DNA of 64,000 nt from Paractinoplanes toevensis (lineage in GTDB: Bacteria; Actinomycetota; Actinomycetes; Mycobacteriales; Micromonosporaceae). This document shows positions 27,194 to 35,399 of this stretch, one piece after another. Both the position numbers and the translations under genes were made by a program. The stretch spans positions 1 to 64,000 of the forward strand of contig NZ_BOQN01000022.1 in NCBI RefSeq assembly GCF_018332695.1, given 5' to 3'. Below the pieces are notes generated by a model, which worked only from the letters and a program-made list of their open reading frames with translations, had not been told where the DNA came from and made no database searches. Position 1 is the stretch's first letter. Every line of letters starts with the position of its first letter.

Positions 27194-28012
27194 ATGATCC
27201 TTGACGGCGCTCCACCGTCCGCCGCTCTCCGGCAAGCCGCTGATCAGCTGCGGCGAAGTCAGTCGACGCGGATTCCCGGTCCCCCCGTGCGACACCTGCT
27301 CCCCGACGCCGCACTGTCCACCGGCTACGCCGTGCAACGGCTGCTGACCGGCGCACGGCTGGCCGACGGGCACCGCGTCGTCGGCCGCAAGATCGGACTG
27401 ACCTCTCCGGCGGTGCAGGCCCAGCTCGGCGTGGACCAGCCGGACTTCGGTGTGCTGCTCGACGACATGGCCCGCGGGCCGGACGAGCTGATCGACATCA
27501 CCCAACTGCTGCAGCCGCGGATCGAGGCCGAGATCGCCTTCGTTCTCGACGCGGATCTCGACGCCGACGACGTGGACGCGGCGAGCGCACGAGCCGCCGT
27601 CGGCGACGTCGTTCCGGCGCTGGAGATCGTGGACAGCCGGATCGCCGGCTGGGACATCACCCTGGTCGACACCGTCGCCGACAACGCGTCGAGCGGTCTC
27701 TACGTGCTGGGTGCCGCCACCGGCCGCCTCGGCCACCGCGACCTGCGCGGGGTGACGATGACGATGGCCGACGGCAACGGCACGACGGTCAGCGCCGGGG
27801 ACGGTGCCGCGTGTCTCGGCGACCCGGTCGACGCGCTGGTCTGGCTCGCCCGCACGGCGAAGGCGTACGGCGAGCCGTTGCGGGCCGGTGAGGTGATCCT
27901 CTCCGGCGCCCTGGGGCCGATGGTGCCGGTCGCACCCGGCTCGTCCTTCACCGCCGACCTGACCGGCCTCGGCACCGTGCGGGCCCGCTTCAGCGAGAGG
28001 ACGGCCGGATGA
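27194..28012 (+). CDS. 2-hydroxypenta-2,4-dienoate hydratase (MhpD-like)
   Basis: 272 residues of the 2-keto-4-pentenoate hydratase / fumarylacetoacetase-like fold. Motifs: [55 protein letters not shown], then [15 protein letters not shown] (metal-binding Glu pair), [28 protein letters not shown], and [16 protein letters not shown]. It adds water to 2-hydroxypentadienoate to give 4-hydroxy-2-oxovalerate. The ATG at 27194 has only a weak AGG upstream. It overlaps the next gene by ATGA. First gene of the plus-strand three-gene lower pathway. Confidence 0.9.
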   Translation: MILDGAPPSAALRQAADQLRRSQSTRIPGPPVRHLLPDAALSTGYAVQRLLTGARLADGHRVVGRKIGLTSPAVQAQLGVDQPDFGVLLDDMARGPDELIDITQLLQPRIEAEIAFVLDADLDADDVDAASARAAVGDVVPALEIVDSRIAGWDITLVDTVADNASSGLYVLGAATGRLGHRDLRGVTMTMADGNGTTVSAGDGAACLGDPVDALVWLARTAKAYGEPLRAGEVILSGALGPMVPVAPGSSFTADLTGLGTVRARFSERTAG

Positions 28013-28926
28013 GCAAGGTCGCCGTGATCGGCTCGGGCAACATCGGCTCCGACCTCATGCTGAAGATCATCCGTCTTTCCGGCACGCTCCGGATGGGGGC
28101 GATGGTCGGCATCGACCCCGACTCGGACGGGCTGGCCCGCGCCCGCCGCATGGGCGTGCCGGCCACCGCCGAGGGCGTCGACGGGCTGATCGCCCTGCCC
28201 GGCTTCGAGGAGATCGAGGTGGTCTTCGACGCCACGTCCGCCAAGGCGCATCGGGCCAACGCGGCGAAGCTCGAGCCGTACGGGAAGATCCTGATCGACC
28301 TGACGCCGGCCGCCATCGGCCCGTTCGTCGTGCCCGCCGTCAACCTCCGTGACCACCTGGGCGCCCGCAACGTCAACATGGTGACCTGCGGCGGACAGGC
28401 GACGATCCCGATCGTGGCCGCCATCTCGCGGGTCGCCCCGGTGCACTACGCGGAGATCGTCGCGTCGATCGCGTCGCGATCGGCCGGACCGGGCACCCGG
28501 GCGAACATCGACGAGTTCACCGAGACCACATCCCGGGCCATCGAACGCGTCGGTGGCGCCACCCGCGGCAAGGCGATCATCATCCTGAACCCGGCCGAGC
28601 CACCGATGATCATGCGGGACACCGTGCTCTGCCTGACCGGCGACGCGGACCCGGACGCGATCCGTGCCGCGATCGGTGCGATGGTCGCCGAGGTCGCCCG
28701 GTACGTGCCGGGCTATCGACTGAAACAGGCCGTCCAGATCGCCGCGGTCCAGGACGACGAACCGCTGCACACCCTGGTCGGTGACGTCCGGCCGGCCTGG
28801 AAGGTGTCGACGTTCCTGGAGGTCGAGGGCGCGGCCCACTATCTGCCCGCCTACGCCGGCAACCTCGACATCATGACGTCCGCCGCCCTGCGAACGGGCG
28901 AGCTGCTCACGGAGACGGGCCGATGA
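28009..28926 (+). CDS. Acetaldehyde dehydrogenase (acylating), MhpF/DmpF-like
   Basis: 305 residues. Rossmann motif [14 protein letters not shown], the catalytic Cys in [14 protein letters not shown], and the family segments [25 protein letters not shown] and [25 protein letters not shown]. It oxidises acetaldehyde to acetyl-CoA with NAD+ and CoA. In this family it forms a channelled complex with the aldolase encoded immediately downstream (ATGA overlap), which supports that the pair is functional. The N-terminal ATG overlaps the hydratase stop. Confidence 0.94.
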   Translation: MSKVAVIGSGNIGSDLMLKIIRLSGTLRMGAMVGIDPDSDGLARARRMGVPATAEGVDGLIALPGFEEIEVVFDATSAKAHRANAAKLEPYGKILIDLTPAAIGPFVVPAVNLRDHLGARNVNMVTCGGQATIPIVAAISRVAPVHYAEIVASIASRSAGPGTRANIDEFTETTSRAIERVGGATRGKAIIILNPAEPPMIMRDTVLCLTGDADPDAIRAAIGAMVAEVARYVPGYRLKQAVQIAAVQDDEPLHTLVGDVRPAWKVSTFLEVEGAAHYLPAYAGNLDIMTSAALRTGELLTETGR

Positions 28927-29939
28927 CCGACCAGTACCTCTACCTCCAGGACGTCACCCTCCGGGACGGCATGCACGCCGTACGCCATCGGCTGTCGCCC
29001 CGACGCGTCCGCGAGATCGCCGCCGCCCTCGACGCCGCCGGGGTGGACGCGATCGAGGTCGCGCACGGCGACGGCCTGGCCGGCGCCAGCCTCACCTACG
29101 GGCCGGGCAGCAGCACCGACTGGGAGTGGCTCACCGCGGCCGCCGAGGTCGTCCGCAGCGCCGTGCTCACCACCCTGCTGCTGCCCGGGATCGGCACGAT
29201 CGGCGACCTGCGCAGGGCGTACGACCTCGGGGTGCGCTCGGTCCGCATCGCGACCCACGCCACCGAGGCCGACATCGCCGTCCAGCACATCGAGACCGCC
29301 CGCGAACTCGGCATGGACGTCGCCGGCTTCCTGATGATGAGCCACCTGGCGCCGCCGGCCGAGCTGGCCGGACAGGCGCTGCTGATGGAGAAGGCCGGCG
29401 CCCACTGCGTCTACGTCACCGATTCCGGCGGACGGCTGACCATGAACGACGTCCGCGACCGGGTCCGCGCCTACCGCGCCGTGCTGCGCCCGGAGACCCA
29501 GATCGGTATCCACGCGCACGAGAACCTGTCCCTCGCGGTGGCCAACTCGGTGGTCGCCGTCGAGGAAGGCGTGACCCGGGTCGACGCGTCCCTGGCCGGG
29601 CAGGGGGCCGGCGCCGGCAACTGCCAGATCGAGGCGTTCGTCGCGGTCGCCGACCTGCACGGGTGGAAGCACGGGTGCGACCTGCTCGCGCTGCAGGACG
29701 CGGCCGACGACATCGTGCGCCCGCTGCAGGACCGGCCGATCCGGGTCGACCGCGAAACGCTGACGCTGGGGTACGCCGGCGTCTACTCGAGTTTCCTGCG
29801 GCACGCCGAGCGGGCCGCCCGCGACCACGGCCTCGACACCCGGCAGATCCTCATCGAAGCCGGCCGCCGCCGGCTCGTCGGCGGCCAGGAGGACATGCTC
29901 GTCGACATCGCGCTGGACCTCCGTTCATCAGCCGGGTAG
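28923..29939 (+). CDS. dmpG: 4-hydroxy-2-oxovalerate aldolase
   Basis: 338 residues, HMGL/DRE-TIM barrel aldolase. Metal and catalytic motif [15 protein letters not shown], then [60 protein letters not shown] (metal His pair) and [23 protein letters not shown]. It cleaves 4-hydroxy-2-oxovalerate to pyruvate and acetaldehyde, passing the latter to the adjacent dehydrogenase. Overlaps that gene by ATGA. The C-terminal dimer/communication region (about 290-338) is complete. Confidence 0.94.
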   Translation: MTDQYLYLQDVTLRDGMHAVRHRLSPRRVREIAAALDAAGVDAIEVAHGDGLAGASLTYGPGSSTDWEWLTAAAEVVRSAVLTTLLLPGIGTIGDLRRAYDLGVRSVRIATHATEADIAVQHIETARELGMDVAGFLMMSHLAPPAELAGQALLMEKAGAHCVYVTDSGGRLTMNDVRDRVRAYRAVLRPETQIGIHAHENLSLAVANSVVAVEEGVTRVDASLAGQGAGAGNCQIEAFVAVADLHGWKHGCDLLALQDAADDIVRPLQDRPIRVDRETLTLGYAGVYSSFLRHAERAARDHGLDTRQILIEAGRRRLVGGQEDMLVDIALDLRSSAG

Positions 29940-30058
29940 CCACAGCTCGCCGACCGGCGCGTGGTGCTGCCGACCTCATGGTCGGGCTCATGCGAGTCTG
30001 TGACACTGCGGAGGACGGCCCGCCAAGATCCGACGGGCCGGCGGGGAGTGGGGTAACA

Positions 30059-30553
30059 GTGGCTGACGACGTTCCGATCGCTACGGCCGAAGACGCCGCC
30101 AACCATGAGCTGATCTTGGCCTTCGGCCGGTTGCAGGGCGCGGCCAATCGGCTGGAGTACCTGCTGGGCCGGGCGATCGAGCAGGAGTGCGGCATCAGTC
30201 ATCTGATGTTCGAGGTGCTGTTGATCCTCGGGCGGGCGGGCGACCCCGGCCTGTCGATGGGTGCGATCGCGCAGGAGCAGGTGCTCACCACCGGCGGCGT
30301 GACCCGGCTGATCGACCGGATGGCCGCGGCGGACCTGGTGCAGCGGACGGATGACCCCGGTGACCGGCGCGCCCGCCTGGTGCGGCTGACCGACCACGGC
30401 GAGAAGGTAGCGGTGCGGGCGGCGCGGATGCACGCCGACAACATCGCTCGGTTCTTCCTCGATCCCATCCCGGCCGGCCATCGCGCCCAGTTCATGGAAG
30501 ATCTGCGAGTGCTGAGCCGCAGCGCGCGCGACGCCCTCCCCCGGCTGCGCTGA
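30059..30553 (+). CDS. MarR-family transcriptional regulator
   Basis: 164 residues. Helical N-terminus (ELILAFGRLQGAANRLEYLLGRAIEQECGI) then a winged helix (LSMGAIAQEQVLTTGGVTRLIDRMAAADLVQRTDDPGDRRARLVRLTDHG) with the DPGDRRAR wing typical of MarR. The GTG start follows GGGAG by about 10 nt; no better start is seen. It lies 119 bp after the aldolase on the same strand, and convergent to the SnoaL-like gene. It may be the distal gene of the lower-pathway transcript or control the MBL/SnoaL unit, whose promoter carries a TGTCAGG inverted repeat. Ligand unknown. Confidence 0.85.
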   Translation: MADDVPIATAEDAANHELILAFGRLQGAANRLEYLLGRAIEQECGISHLMFEVLLILGRAGDPGLSMGAIAQEQVLTTGGVTRLIDRMAAADLVQRTDDPGDRRARLVRLTDHGEKVAVRAARMHADNIARFFLDPIPAGHRAQFMEDLRVLSRSARDALPRLR

Positions 30554-30614
30554 GAAGTCACCGCACCGTCGGCGGCGGGGCCGTGGTGATGGAGCCCCGC
30601 CCGTCGTACCGCTG

Positions 30615-30636
30615 GATCAGGCGTTCGGCCCTGATC
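30615..30636. terminator. Candidate terminator between MarR and SnoaL-like genes
   Basis: GATCAGG and CCTGATC form a perfect 7-bp stem with an 8-nt GC-rich loop between convergent genes. The right arm overlaps the SnoaL-like stop codon. Confidence 0.45.
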
Positions 30637-31045
30637 AGGGAAGCATGGCGTCGCGGACTTTCGCGGTGTCGACGAATTGTTCGAAGCGCACGATCTGCCC
30701 ACCACGGACGATGAAGTGGTGGGCGACGCGGACGTCGAGGAGATGACCGGTGGCCTTGTTGACCGCGGTGTAGCGGGCCAGGACGACGACGTTCTCACCG
30801 TCGGCGATGTAGGTGTCGTCGTGGGCGACCCAGTCGTCCCATCCGGTGCCCAGCCTCTCCATCACACCGCTGGTGACGCCCTCGGGTGTGCGGTAGGTGC
30901 CGGCCAGCGGGAAACCCGCCATCTCGGTCCATTCGACGTCGGGGGCCAGGGTGGCGCGCAGCGCGTCGAGGTCACCGGCGGCCGACGCCAGGTACTGGCG
31001 GCGGACCACGTCGGCGGGTGCGGCGCAGCCGGTGAAGTCGGTCAT
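30635..31045 (-). CDS. SnoaL/NTF2-like protein
   Basis: 136 residues with a complete cone-shaped NTF2 fold: N-terminal helices (VVRRQYLASAAGDLDALRATLAPDVEWTEMAGFPLAGTYRTPEGV), then the beta-sheet (VLARYTAVNKATGHLLDVRVAHHFIVRGGQIVRFEQFVDTAKV). Members act as isomerases, cyclases or ligand-binding accessories; this one has no diagnostic active site. It starts 3 nt after the MBL-fold gene stop, so both are one unit. Unlike the SnoaL copy at 12.3 kb it shows no deletion. Confidence 0.85.
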   Translation of the reverse strand: MTDFTGCAAPADVVRRQYLASAAGDLDALRATLAPDVEWTEMAGFPLAGTYRTPEGVTSGVMERLGTGWDDWVAHDDTYIADGENVVVLARYTAVNKATGHLLDVRVAHHFIVRGGQIVRFEQFVDTAKVRDAMLP

Positions 31046-31048
31046 GGT

Positions 31049-31855
31049 TCAGCCCCAGACCATCTCGCCCTTGGCGACCTTGGCACCGATCTGCGCGGCG
31101 ATCAGCATGCCGTGTCCGGGGTAACGGCGGATCAGTGCATCGGTCAGGGCAGCCCCGTCGGCGGCCTTGGCCAACTCCTCCTCGAAGGCGACCAGGTAGT
31201 CGCGGGTGCCGGTCACGGCACTCAGGTCGGCGGGGGTGCCGGGCAGGCGGTGCCCGGGCACGACCAGCCGGGGTTCCAGCGCGGTGATCTCGTCGAGCTG
31301 GGCGATCCAGGCGGCGCGCTGCTCGGGGCGGGCCGTATCGGCGGTCCAGACGTGCTCCTGCTGGAACAGCAGCACACCGCCGAGGACAGCGCGGTGCTCG
31401 GCCTGCCACAGGTAGTGGCGGTCGGGCAGCTGCGGCGAGCCGCCCTTGAGCTCGAACCGGTTTCCTTCGAGGGTGAGGTCACCGGCGAGCGGGGCGATCT
31501 CCACCAACCGGGTCGGCAGGTTGGCGCCGGCGGCGGCCCACGCGGTGAGCTTCTTGTCGTACGAGTGGGCGATGTGCTCGATGACCGGTGGTGTCGCGAC
31601 GATCGCGGCGTCCGGGAAGGCGTCGGCGACGACCTCGGCACCGAAGTAGAAGTCCGGGTCGCCGTGGCTGATGACGATCGTGGTGAGTCGTTTGCCGGAG
31701 TCGAGCACGGCGGCAGCGAGCCGGTGGCCGTCGGCGCGGGTGAAGCCGGCGTCGACGAGCAGAGCGTCGGTCTCGCCGGTGACCAGGGTGGCCGTCTTGT
31801 TCTTGCTGCCGACCGGGAAGTCGAGATCGAAGATGTGGAAGTCGAGCGTGGCCAT
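31049..31855 (-). CDS. MBL-fold (metallo-beta-lactamase-like) protein with altered metal motif
   Basis: 268 residues with the MBL order of strands (TATLVTGETDALLVDAGFTRADGHRLAAAVLDSGKRLTTIVISHGDPDFYFGAEVVADAFPDAAIVATPPV ... LVVPGHRLPG). The signature normally HxHxDH reads SHGDPDFYFG, so the second and fourth His are replaced by Asp and Tyr/Phe. The later Asp (LVDAGF) and His (VPGHRL) remain. Homologues with this HGDPDFYF form are frequent, so it may bind one metal or have another chemistry (from memory). AGGAG precedes the ATG at 31855. Transcribed first in a two-gene unit with the SnoaL-like protein. Confidence 0.83.
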   Translation of the reverse strand: MATLDFHIFDLDFPVGSKNKTATLVTGETDALLVDAGFTRADGHRLAAAVLDSGKRLTTIVISHGDPDFYFGAEVVADAFPDAAIVATPPVIEHIAHSYDKKLTAWAAAGANLPTRLVEIAPLAGDLTLEGNRFELKGGSPQLPDRHYLWQAEHRAVLGGVLLFQQEHVWTADTARPEQRAAWIAQLDEITALEPRLVVPGHRLPGTPADLSAVTGTRDYLVAFEEELAKAADGAALTDALIRRYPGHGMLIAAQIGAKVAKGEMVWG

Positions 31856-31894
31856 GGAAATGTCTCCTGGACTCGGGGGTGAGGTTGCCATTTA

Positions 31895-31923
31895 CCTGAC
31901 AAGACAATAACTGAGGTGTCAGG
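31895..31923. promoter_or_regulatory. Candidate operator for the MBL/SnoaL unit
   Basis: CCTGACA and TGTCAGG form perfect 7-bp arms separated by 15 AT-richer bases, 40-68 bp upstream of the MBL gene. This fits a TetR- or MarR-type site over the promoter. The right arm overlaps the end of the upstream GGDEF gene. The adjacent MarR regulator is a candidate binder. Confidence 0.35.
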
Positions 31924-33421
31924 AGAATGGGAGCGGCTGTGCCCCGCGACACCCGCCGTGCTGCTCGCGGTCGGCCTCCCCGGGCAGATACCAGCTGTGC
32001 GTCCCCGCTCGTTTGGCTTCGTACATCGCGGCGTCGGCCAGGCGCAGCGCCTCCTCGGCGTTCTGCCGGTCGAGCTCGCAGACCGCGATGCCAACACTCG
32101 TCCGGACGCTCATCGGATGCCCGGCCACGGACTCCGGCTCGCCCAGCCGGTCGATGATGCGCTGGGCCACCGTCACCGCATCGCCGGGATGGCGCACCTC
32201 CGGCAGCACGACGACGAACTCGTCGCCGCCGAGCCGGGCGACCGTGTCACCGCCGAGCACGCAGTCGCGCAGCACCCGGGCAGCGTGGAGGAGCAGCTCG
32301 TCGCCGACGGCGTGCCCCAGTTCGTCATTGACCCGTTTGAAGCCGTCCAGGTCCAGGTACAGGATCGCGCCGAGGCCGGAGCCCGCTCCCCAGCCGGCCA
32401 GGACCTCACGCAAGGCGGCCCGGTTGGCCAGCCCGGTCAGCGGGTCGTGCGCGGCCTCGTACACCAGTTGATCCTGATGTTGTTTGCGCAGCGTGACGTC
32501 GCGGTGATTGAAGACGATGCCGGCCACTGCCGGATTGTCGAGCAGGTTACGGGCGGAGACCTCGTGCCAATGCCACGCCCCGTCGCCGTGGCGCAGCCGC
32601 AACTCCACGACCTCCCCGGCCGACCCGGACTTGAGTGCGTCCGCCATCGCCTGCGCGATCGGCCGGTCCTCCGGGTGCACGAGGTGGTCGCGGCTGTCCC
32701 GGTACTCCTGCTCGGACCAGCCCATCACGTGTTCCACCGCTGAGCTGACGAAGAACGCGGTGCCGGCGGCGTCGGTGATGACGGTGACGTCCTGGGAGTC
32801 CTGCAGCACGGTCCGGTAGCGTTCCTCGCTGCGGCGAGCGGCCTGTTCGCTGAGGGCCAAGGCATTCTCCGCGGCGTCCCGTGCCGCGTCGGCCGTACCG
32901 AGCGCCCGGATCGCCAGCACGGCGCACAACGCCCCCACGGCGCCGACTGCCTGTGCGGTTCCCGGAGCGAGGTAGGTCTCCAGCAGCCCGGCCGCAAGAG
33001 CCGCCTGTCCGGCCGCGATCGCCAGCACCGACAGAGCCGCGATCAGGCGCCACGACCGGGCCAGGGAGCCGGTGACCGTGGCGAACTGCACGAAGCCGAT
33101 GGCCAGCACCGGTCCCCACCCGGTCAGATACGTGACCCCGCCGCAGTACGCCACCTGCAGGGCAGTGCCGAGGAGACCGGATCGGCCGATCCGGTCGGGC
33201 TGACCCTCCCCGGAGGGACGCAACGCCCACTGCAGGAAGAGTGCGCCACCGAGCAGGAACGCGATGAAGAACCAGAGAGCGCCGGGAATTGCCCAGCCCA
33301 GCTCATGCAGCGCGGTGAGGCACACCAGACCACAGATGACCTCCAGGCCGCCCAGCAGAGCGGGCCACCGACGACCGGGCCACTTCCGACTCACCGTCAC
33401 CCCTAGCCTGCCGTCATCCAC
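31919..33421 (-). CDS. Membrane PAS-GGDEF diguanylate cyclase
   Basis: 500 residues. Six probable membrane helices in residues 20-185 (for example GALWFFIAFLLGGALFLQWAL). A PAS domain follows (about 205-325: YRTVLQDSQDVTVITDAAGTAFFVSSAVEHVMGWSEQEY), then a GGDEF domain (about 335-490) with DPLTGLANRAAL, ILYLDLDGFKRVND and the active motif RLGGDEFVVVLP. It should make cyclic di-GMP from two GTP. The allosteric inhibitory RxxD site five residues before GGDEF reads LGGD, so feedback inhibition is probably lost. Start GTG 33421 has AGGG 7 nt upstream; a GTG at 33394 is an alternative. It is transcribed away from the soluble GGDEF gene. Confidence 0.88.
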   Translation of the reverse strand: MDDGRLGVTVSRKWPGRRWPALLGGLEVICGLVCLTALHELGWAIPGALWFFIAFLLGGALFLQWALRPSGEGQPDRIGRSGLLGTALQVAYCGGVTYLTGWGPVLAIGFVQFATVTGSLARSWRLIAALSVLAIAAGQAALAAGLLETYLAPGTAQAVGAVGALCAVLAIRALGTADAARDAAENALALSEQAARRSEERYRTVLQDSQDVTVITDAAGTAFFVSSAVEHVMGWSEQEYRDSRDHLVHPEDRPIAQAMADALKSGSAGEVVELRLRHGDGAWHWHEVSARNLLDNPAVAGIVFNHRDVTLRKQHQDQLVYEAAHDPLTGLANRAALREVLAGWGAGSGLGAILYLDLDGFKRVNDELGHAVGDELLLHAARVLRDCVLGGDTVARLGGDEFVVVLPEVRHPGDAVTVAQRIIDRLGEPESVAGHPMSVRTSVGIAVCELDRQNAEEALRLADAAMYEAKRAGTHSWYLPGEADREQHGGCRGAQPLPFS

Positions 33422-33613
33422 CTCGTATCCCTATCGGCGGTACTCGCGCCGCATTGAGAAACTTCGCAGTCGGCGAAACGGTCCAGGGCAATATCGCCGG
33501 GCACTCACGCCGTCCGGGCCGGCGGCACATAATGATCCCTGGCACGCCACCTCGCGTTGCGGCACCGCGGTGGTGCTGCCGGCACGGACGCGGTTCGACA
33601 CGGTGAGGAACAG

Positions 33614-35167
33614 GTGCCAGACCCAGAGCGACCAAGCGGTGCACACGAAGGCGCTGTCGAGCAGGCCTATCTGCTCATCGAGTCGGCGCAGGGTCACCAC
33701 GACGCCGTACGGGTCGACAGTGCCGGCCGCGAGGCCGTTGCGCACGGGTGGGACGACGTTTGCCTGCTGCTCCATTTCGCACGTTCGCTCGCGTGCCAGG
33801 AGGCGGGCGAGGACGATTCCGGCCACGTCGACGCGATGTTCGATGCCGCCGTGCAGCTGGCGGAACCCTCGCTGCTGGCGTTGGCCATGGCGGTGAAAGC
33901 CGCCCGCAACGCCCACCGCAGGCGAACGACAACCTCCGGCGAGTCGGCGGCGGCCCTGCTCGTCAATGCCGTGGTGCTGCTCGACGACCACAATCCCGCC
34001 ACGCCGGTGGTGCATCGGGTGGCGGCACTGATCGAGGTCGGCAACGTTGCACACGAACTCGGGTTCTGGGAGTTGGCGGCGGAGTACTTCACCCACGCCG
34101 AGCAGGCGCTGACCGAAGCGCTCGCCGGCAACTGGGCCGCTACGGCACGCCGGCAGTCGCTCGTCGTCACGATCAACCGGTGCGAGCTCAGGCTGGACTG
34201 GGCCTGCGCGCTCGCCGGCATCGGCCGGTGGGACCAGGCCGCCGCCCTCGCCCGGCCGGCCCTGGCCGACAGCGACCCGACCGACTCCCGCTGGCCGCCC
34301 AGCTGGGTGGCCCAGTATCACGGCCAGATGCACCTGCTCGCGGCTCTGTCCGGAAGCCCGGCGCCCAGGACAGGCCCGGCGAACGTGACGGCGTTGGCAG
34401 CAGCGATCCAGGCGGCGCTGGCCGGCGACGCCGTCCGCGCGGCCGAGCTGGCCGAGGGCCCGGCCGAACATGTCGAGGTGCATCTACCGACCTTCACGCA
34501 CCTCCTCGCGCTGGGCCTCGCCGCGAAACGGCCCGGCACGGCACCGGCCGCGATCCGCTACGGCGAGCAACTGGCCGCCTTGAGATGGAACGACCGGCTG
34601 GATCGGATGGCCGGCATGCGCGACGCCATCACCGTCGAACGCCGACGCCGCGACCACGAACAACTGCGCCGCGACCTCGTGGTCGACGAACTGACCGGCC
34701 TGGCCAACCGACGCGGCTATCACGCCTATCTCGCGGCCGCCGACGACCACTCCACCGGACCGAACGATGACGTCAGCTACACCGTGATGATGATCGACGT
34801 CGACCACTTCAAAGCGGTCAACGACGGCTTCGGCCACGATGTCGGAGACCTCGTCCTCGCTCGCCTCGGCCAGGTCTTCGCCGCACATGTCCGGCAGACC
34901 GATCTGGCCGCCCGCCTCGGCGGCGACGAGTTCGTGATCATCCTCGCCGACGTACTCCCCGGCGTGCCCGAGACCCGCGCCCGGCACATCCTCCAGGCGG
35001 TCGAAAGCCATCCGTGGAACGACCTGGCGGCCGGCCTGACCGTGTCGGTCAGCATCGGCGTCCACCACGGCAGTCGTAGTGAGCTGCCGGTCCTGCTGTC
35101 CGACGCCGACCGGCACCTGTACCAGGCAAAGAACGGTGGTCGCGGTCGGGTCGCCGCCACCACCTGA
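33614..35167 (+). CDS. Soluble TPR-like-GGDEF diguanylate cyclase
   Basis: 517 residues without membrane helices. Residues about 1-330 are alpha-helical repeats resembling TPRs (AYLLIESAQ, AMFDAAVQLAEPSLLALAMAVKAARNAH, IEVGNVAHELGFWELAAEYFTHAEQAL, LDWACALAGIGRWDQAAALARPAL). Residues about 350-515 are GGDEF: DELTGLANRRGY, VMMIDVDHFKAVNDGFGHDVGD, RLGGDEFVIILADVLPG. RQTD stands exactly five residues before GGDEF, so the inhibitory site is intact, unlike in the neighbouring membrane enzyme. The GTG at 33614 with AGGA 4-5 nt upstream is preferred over the frame opening at 33557. Divergently arranged with the membrane GGDEF gene. Confidence 0.87.
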   Translation: MPDPERPSGAHEGAVEQAYLLIESAQGHHDAVRVDSAGREAVAHGWDDVCLLLHFARSLACQEAGEDDSGHVDAMFDAAVQLAEPSLLALAMAVKAARNAHRRRTTTSGESAAALLVNAVVLLDDHNPATPVVHRVAALIEVGNVAHELGFWELAAEYFTHAEQALTEALAGNWAATARRQSLVVTINRCELRLDWACALAGIGRWDQAAALARPALADSDPTDSRWPPSWVAQYHGQMHLLAALSGSPAPRTGPANVTALAAAIQAALAGDAVRAAELAEGPAEHVEVHLPTFTHLLALGLAAKRPGTAPAAIRYGEQLAALRWNDRLDRMAGMRDAITVERRRRDHEQLRRDLVVDELTGLANRRGYHAYLAAADDHSTGPNDDVSYTVMMIDVDHFKAVNDGFGHDVGDLVLARLGQVFAAHVRQTDLAARLGGDEFVIILADVLPGVPETRARHILQAVESHPWNDLAAGLTVSVSIGVHHGSRSELPVLLSDADRHLYQAKNGGRGRVAATT

Positions 35168-35399
35168 GCAATCTTGCGGGGGATCACCACGCAGACGCCG
35201 GACTCCGATCGAGCCGCCGGGTAGCCGGTCCGGGCGTTGGGCCCCGGCCGTCTCGGTTCGCTTGTCGTCGAAGGACAACCGGCTGCCGAGGCGTTGGCGA
35301 CCGCTCTCTATCGACATCGGACCATCTGCTGGTCAGATGGTGTTACCGCGCGGTAAGCGCGGGTCCGCAGCGAATCTTCTCCCGTCCCGGAGGTGGCTG

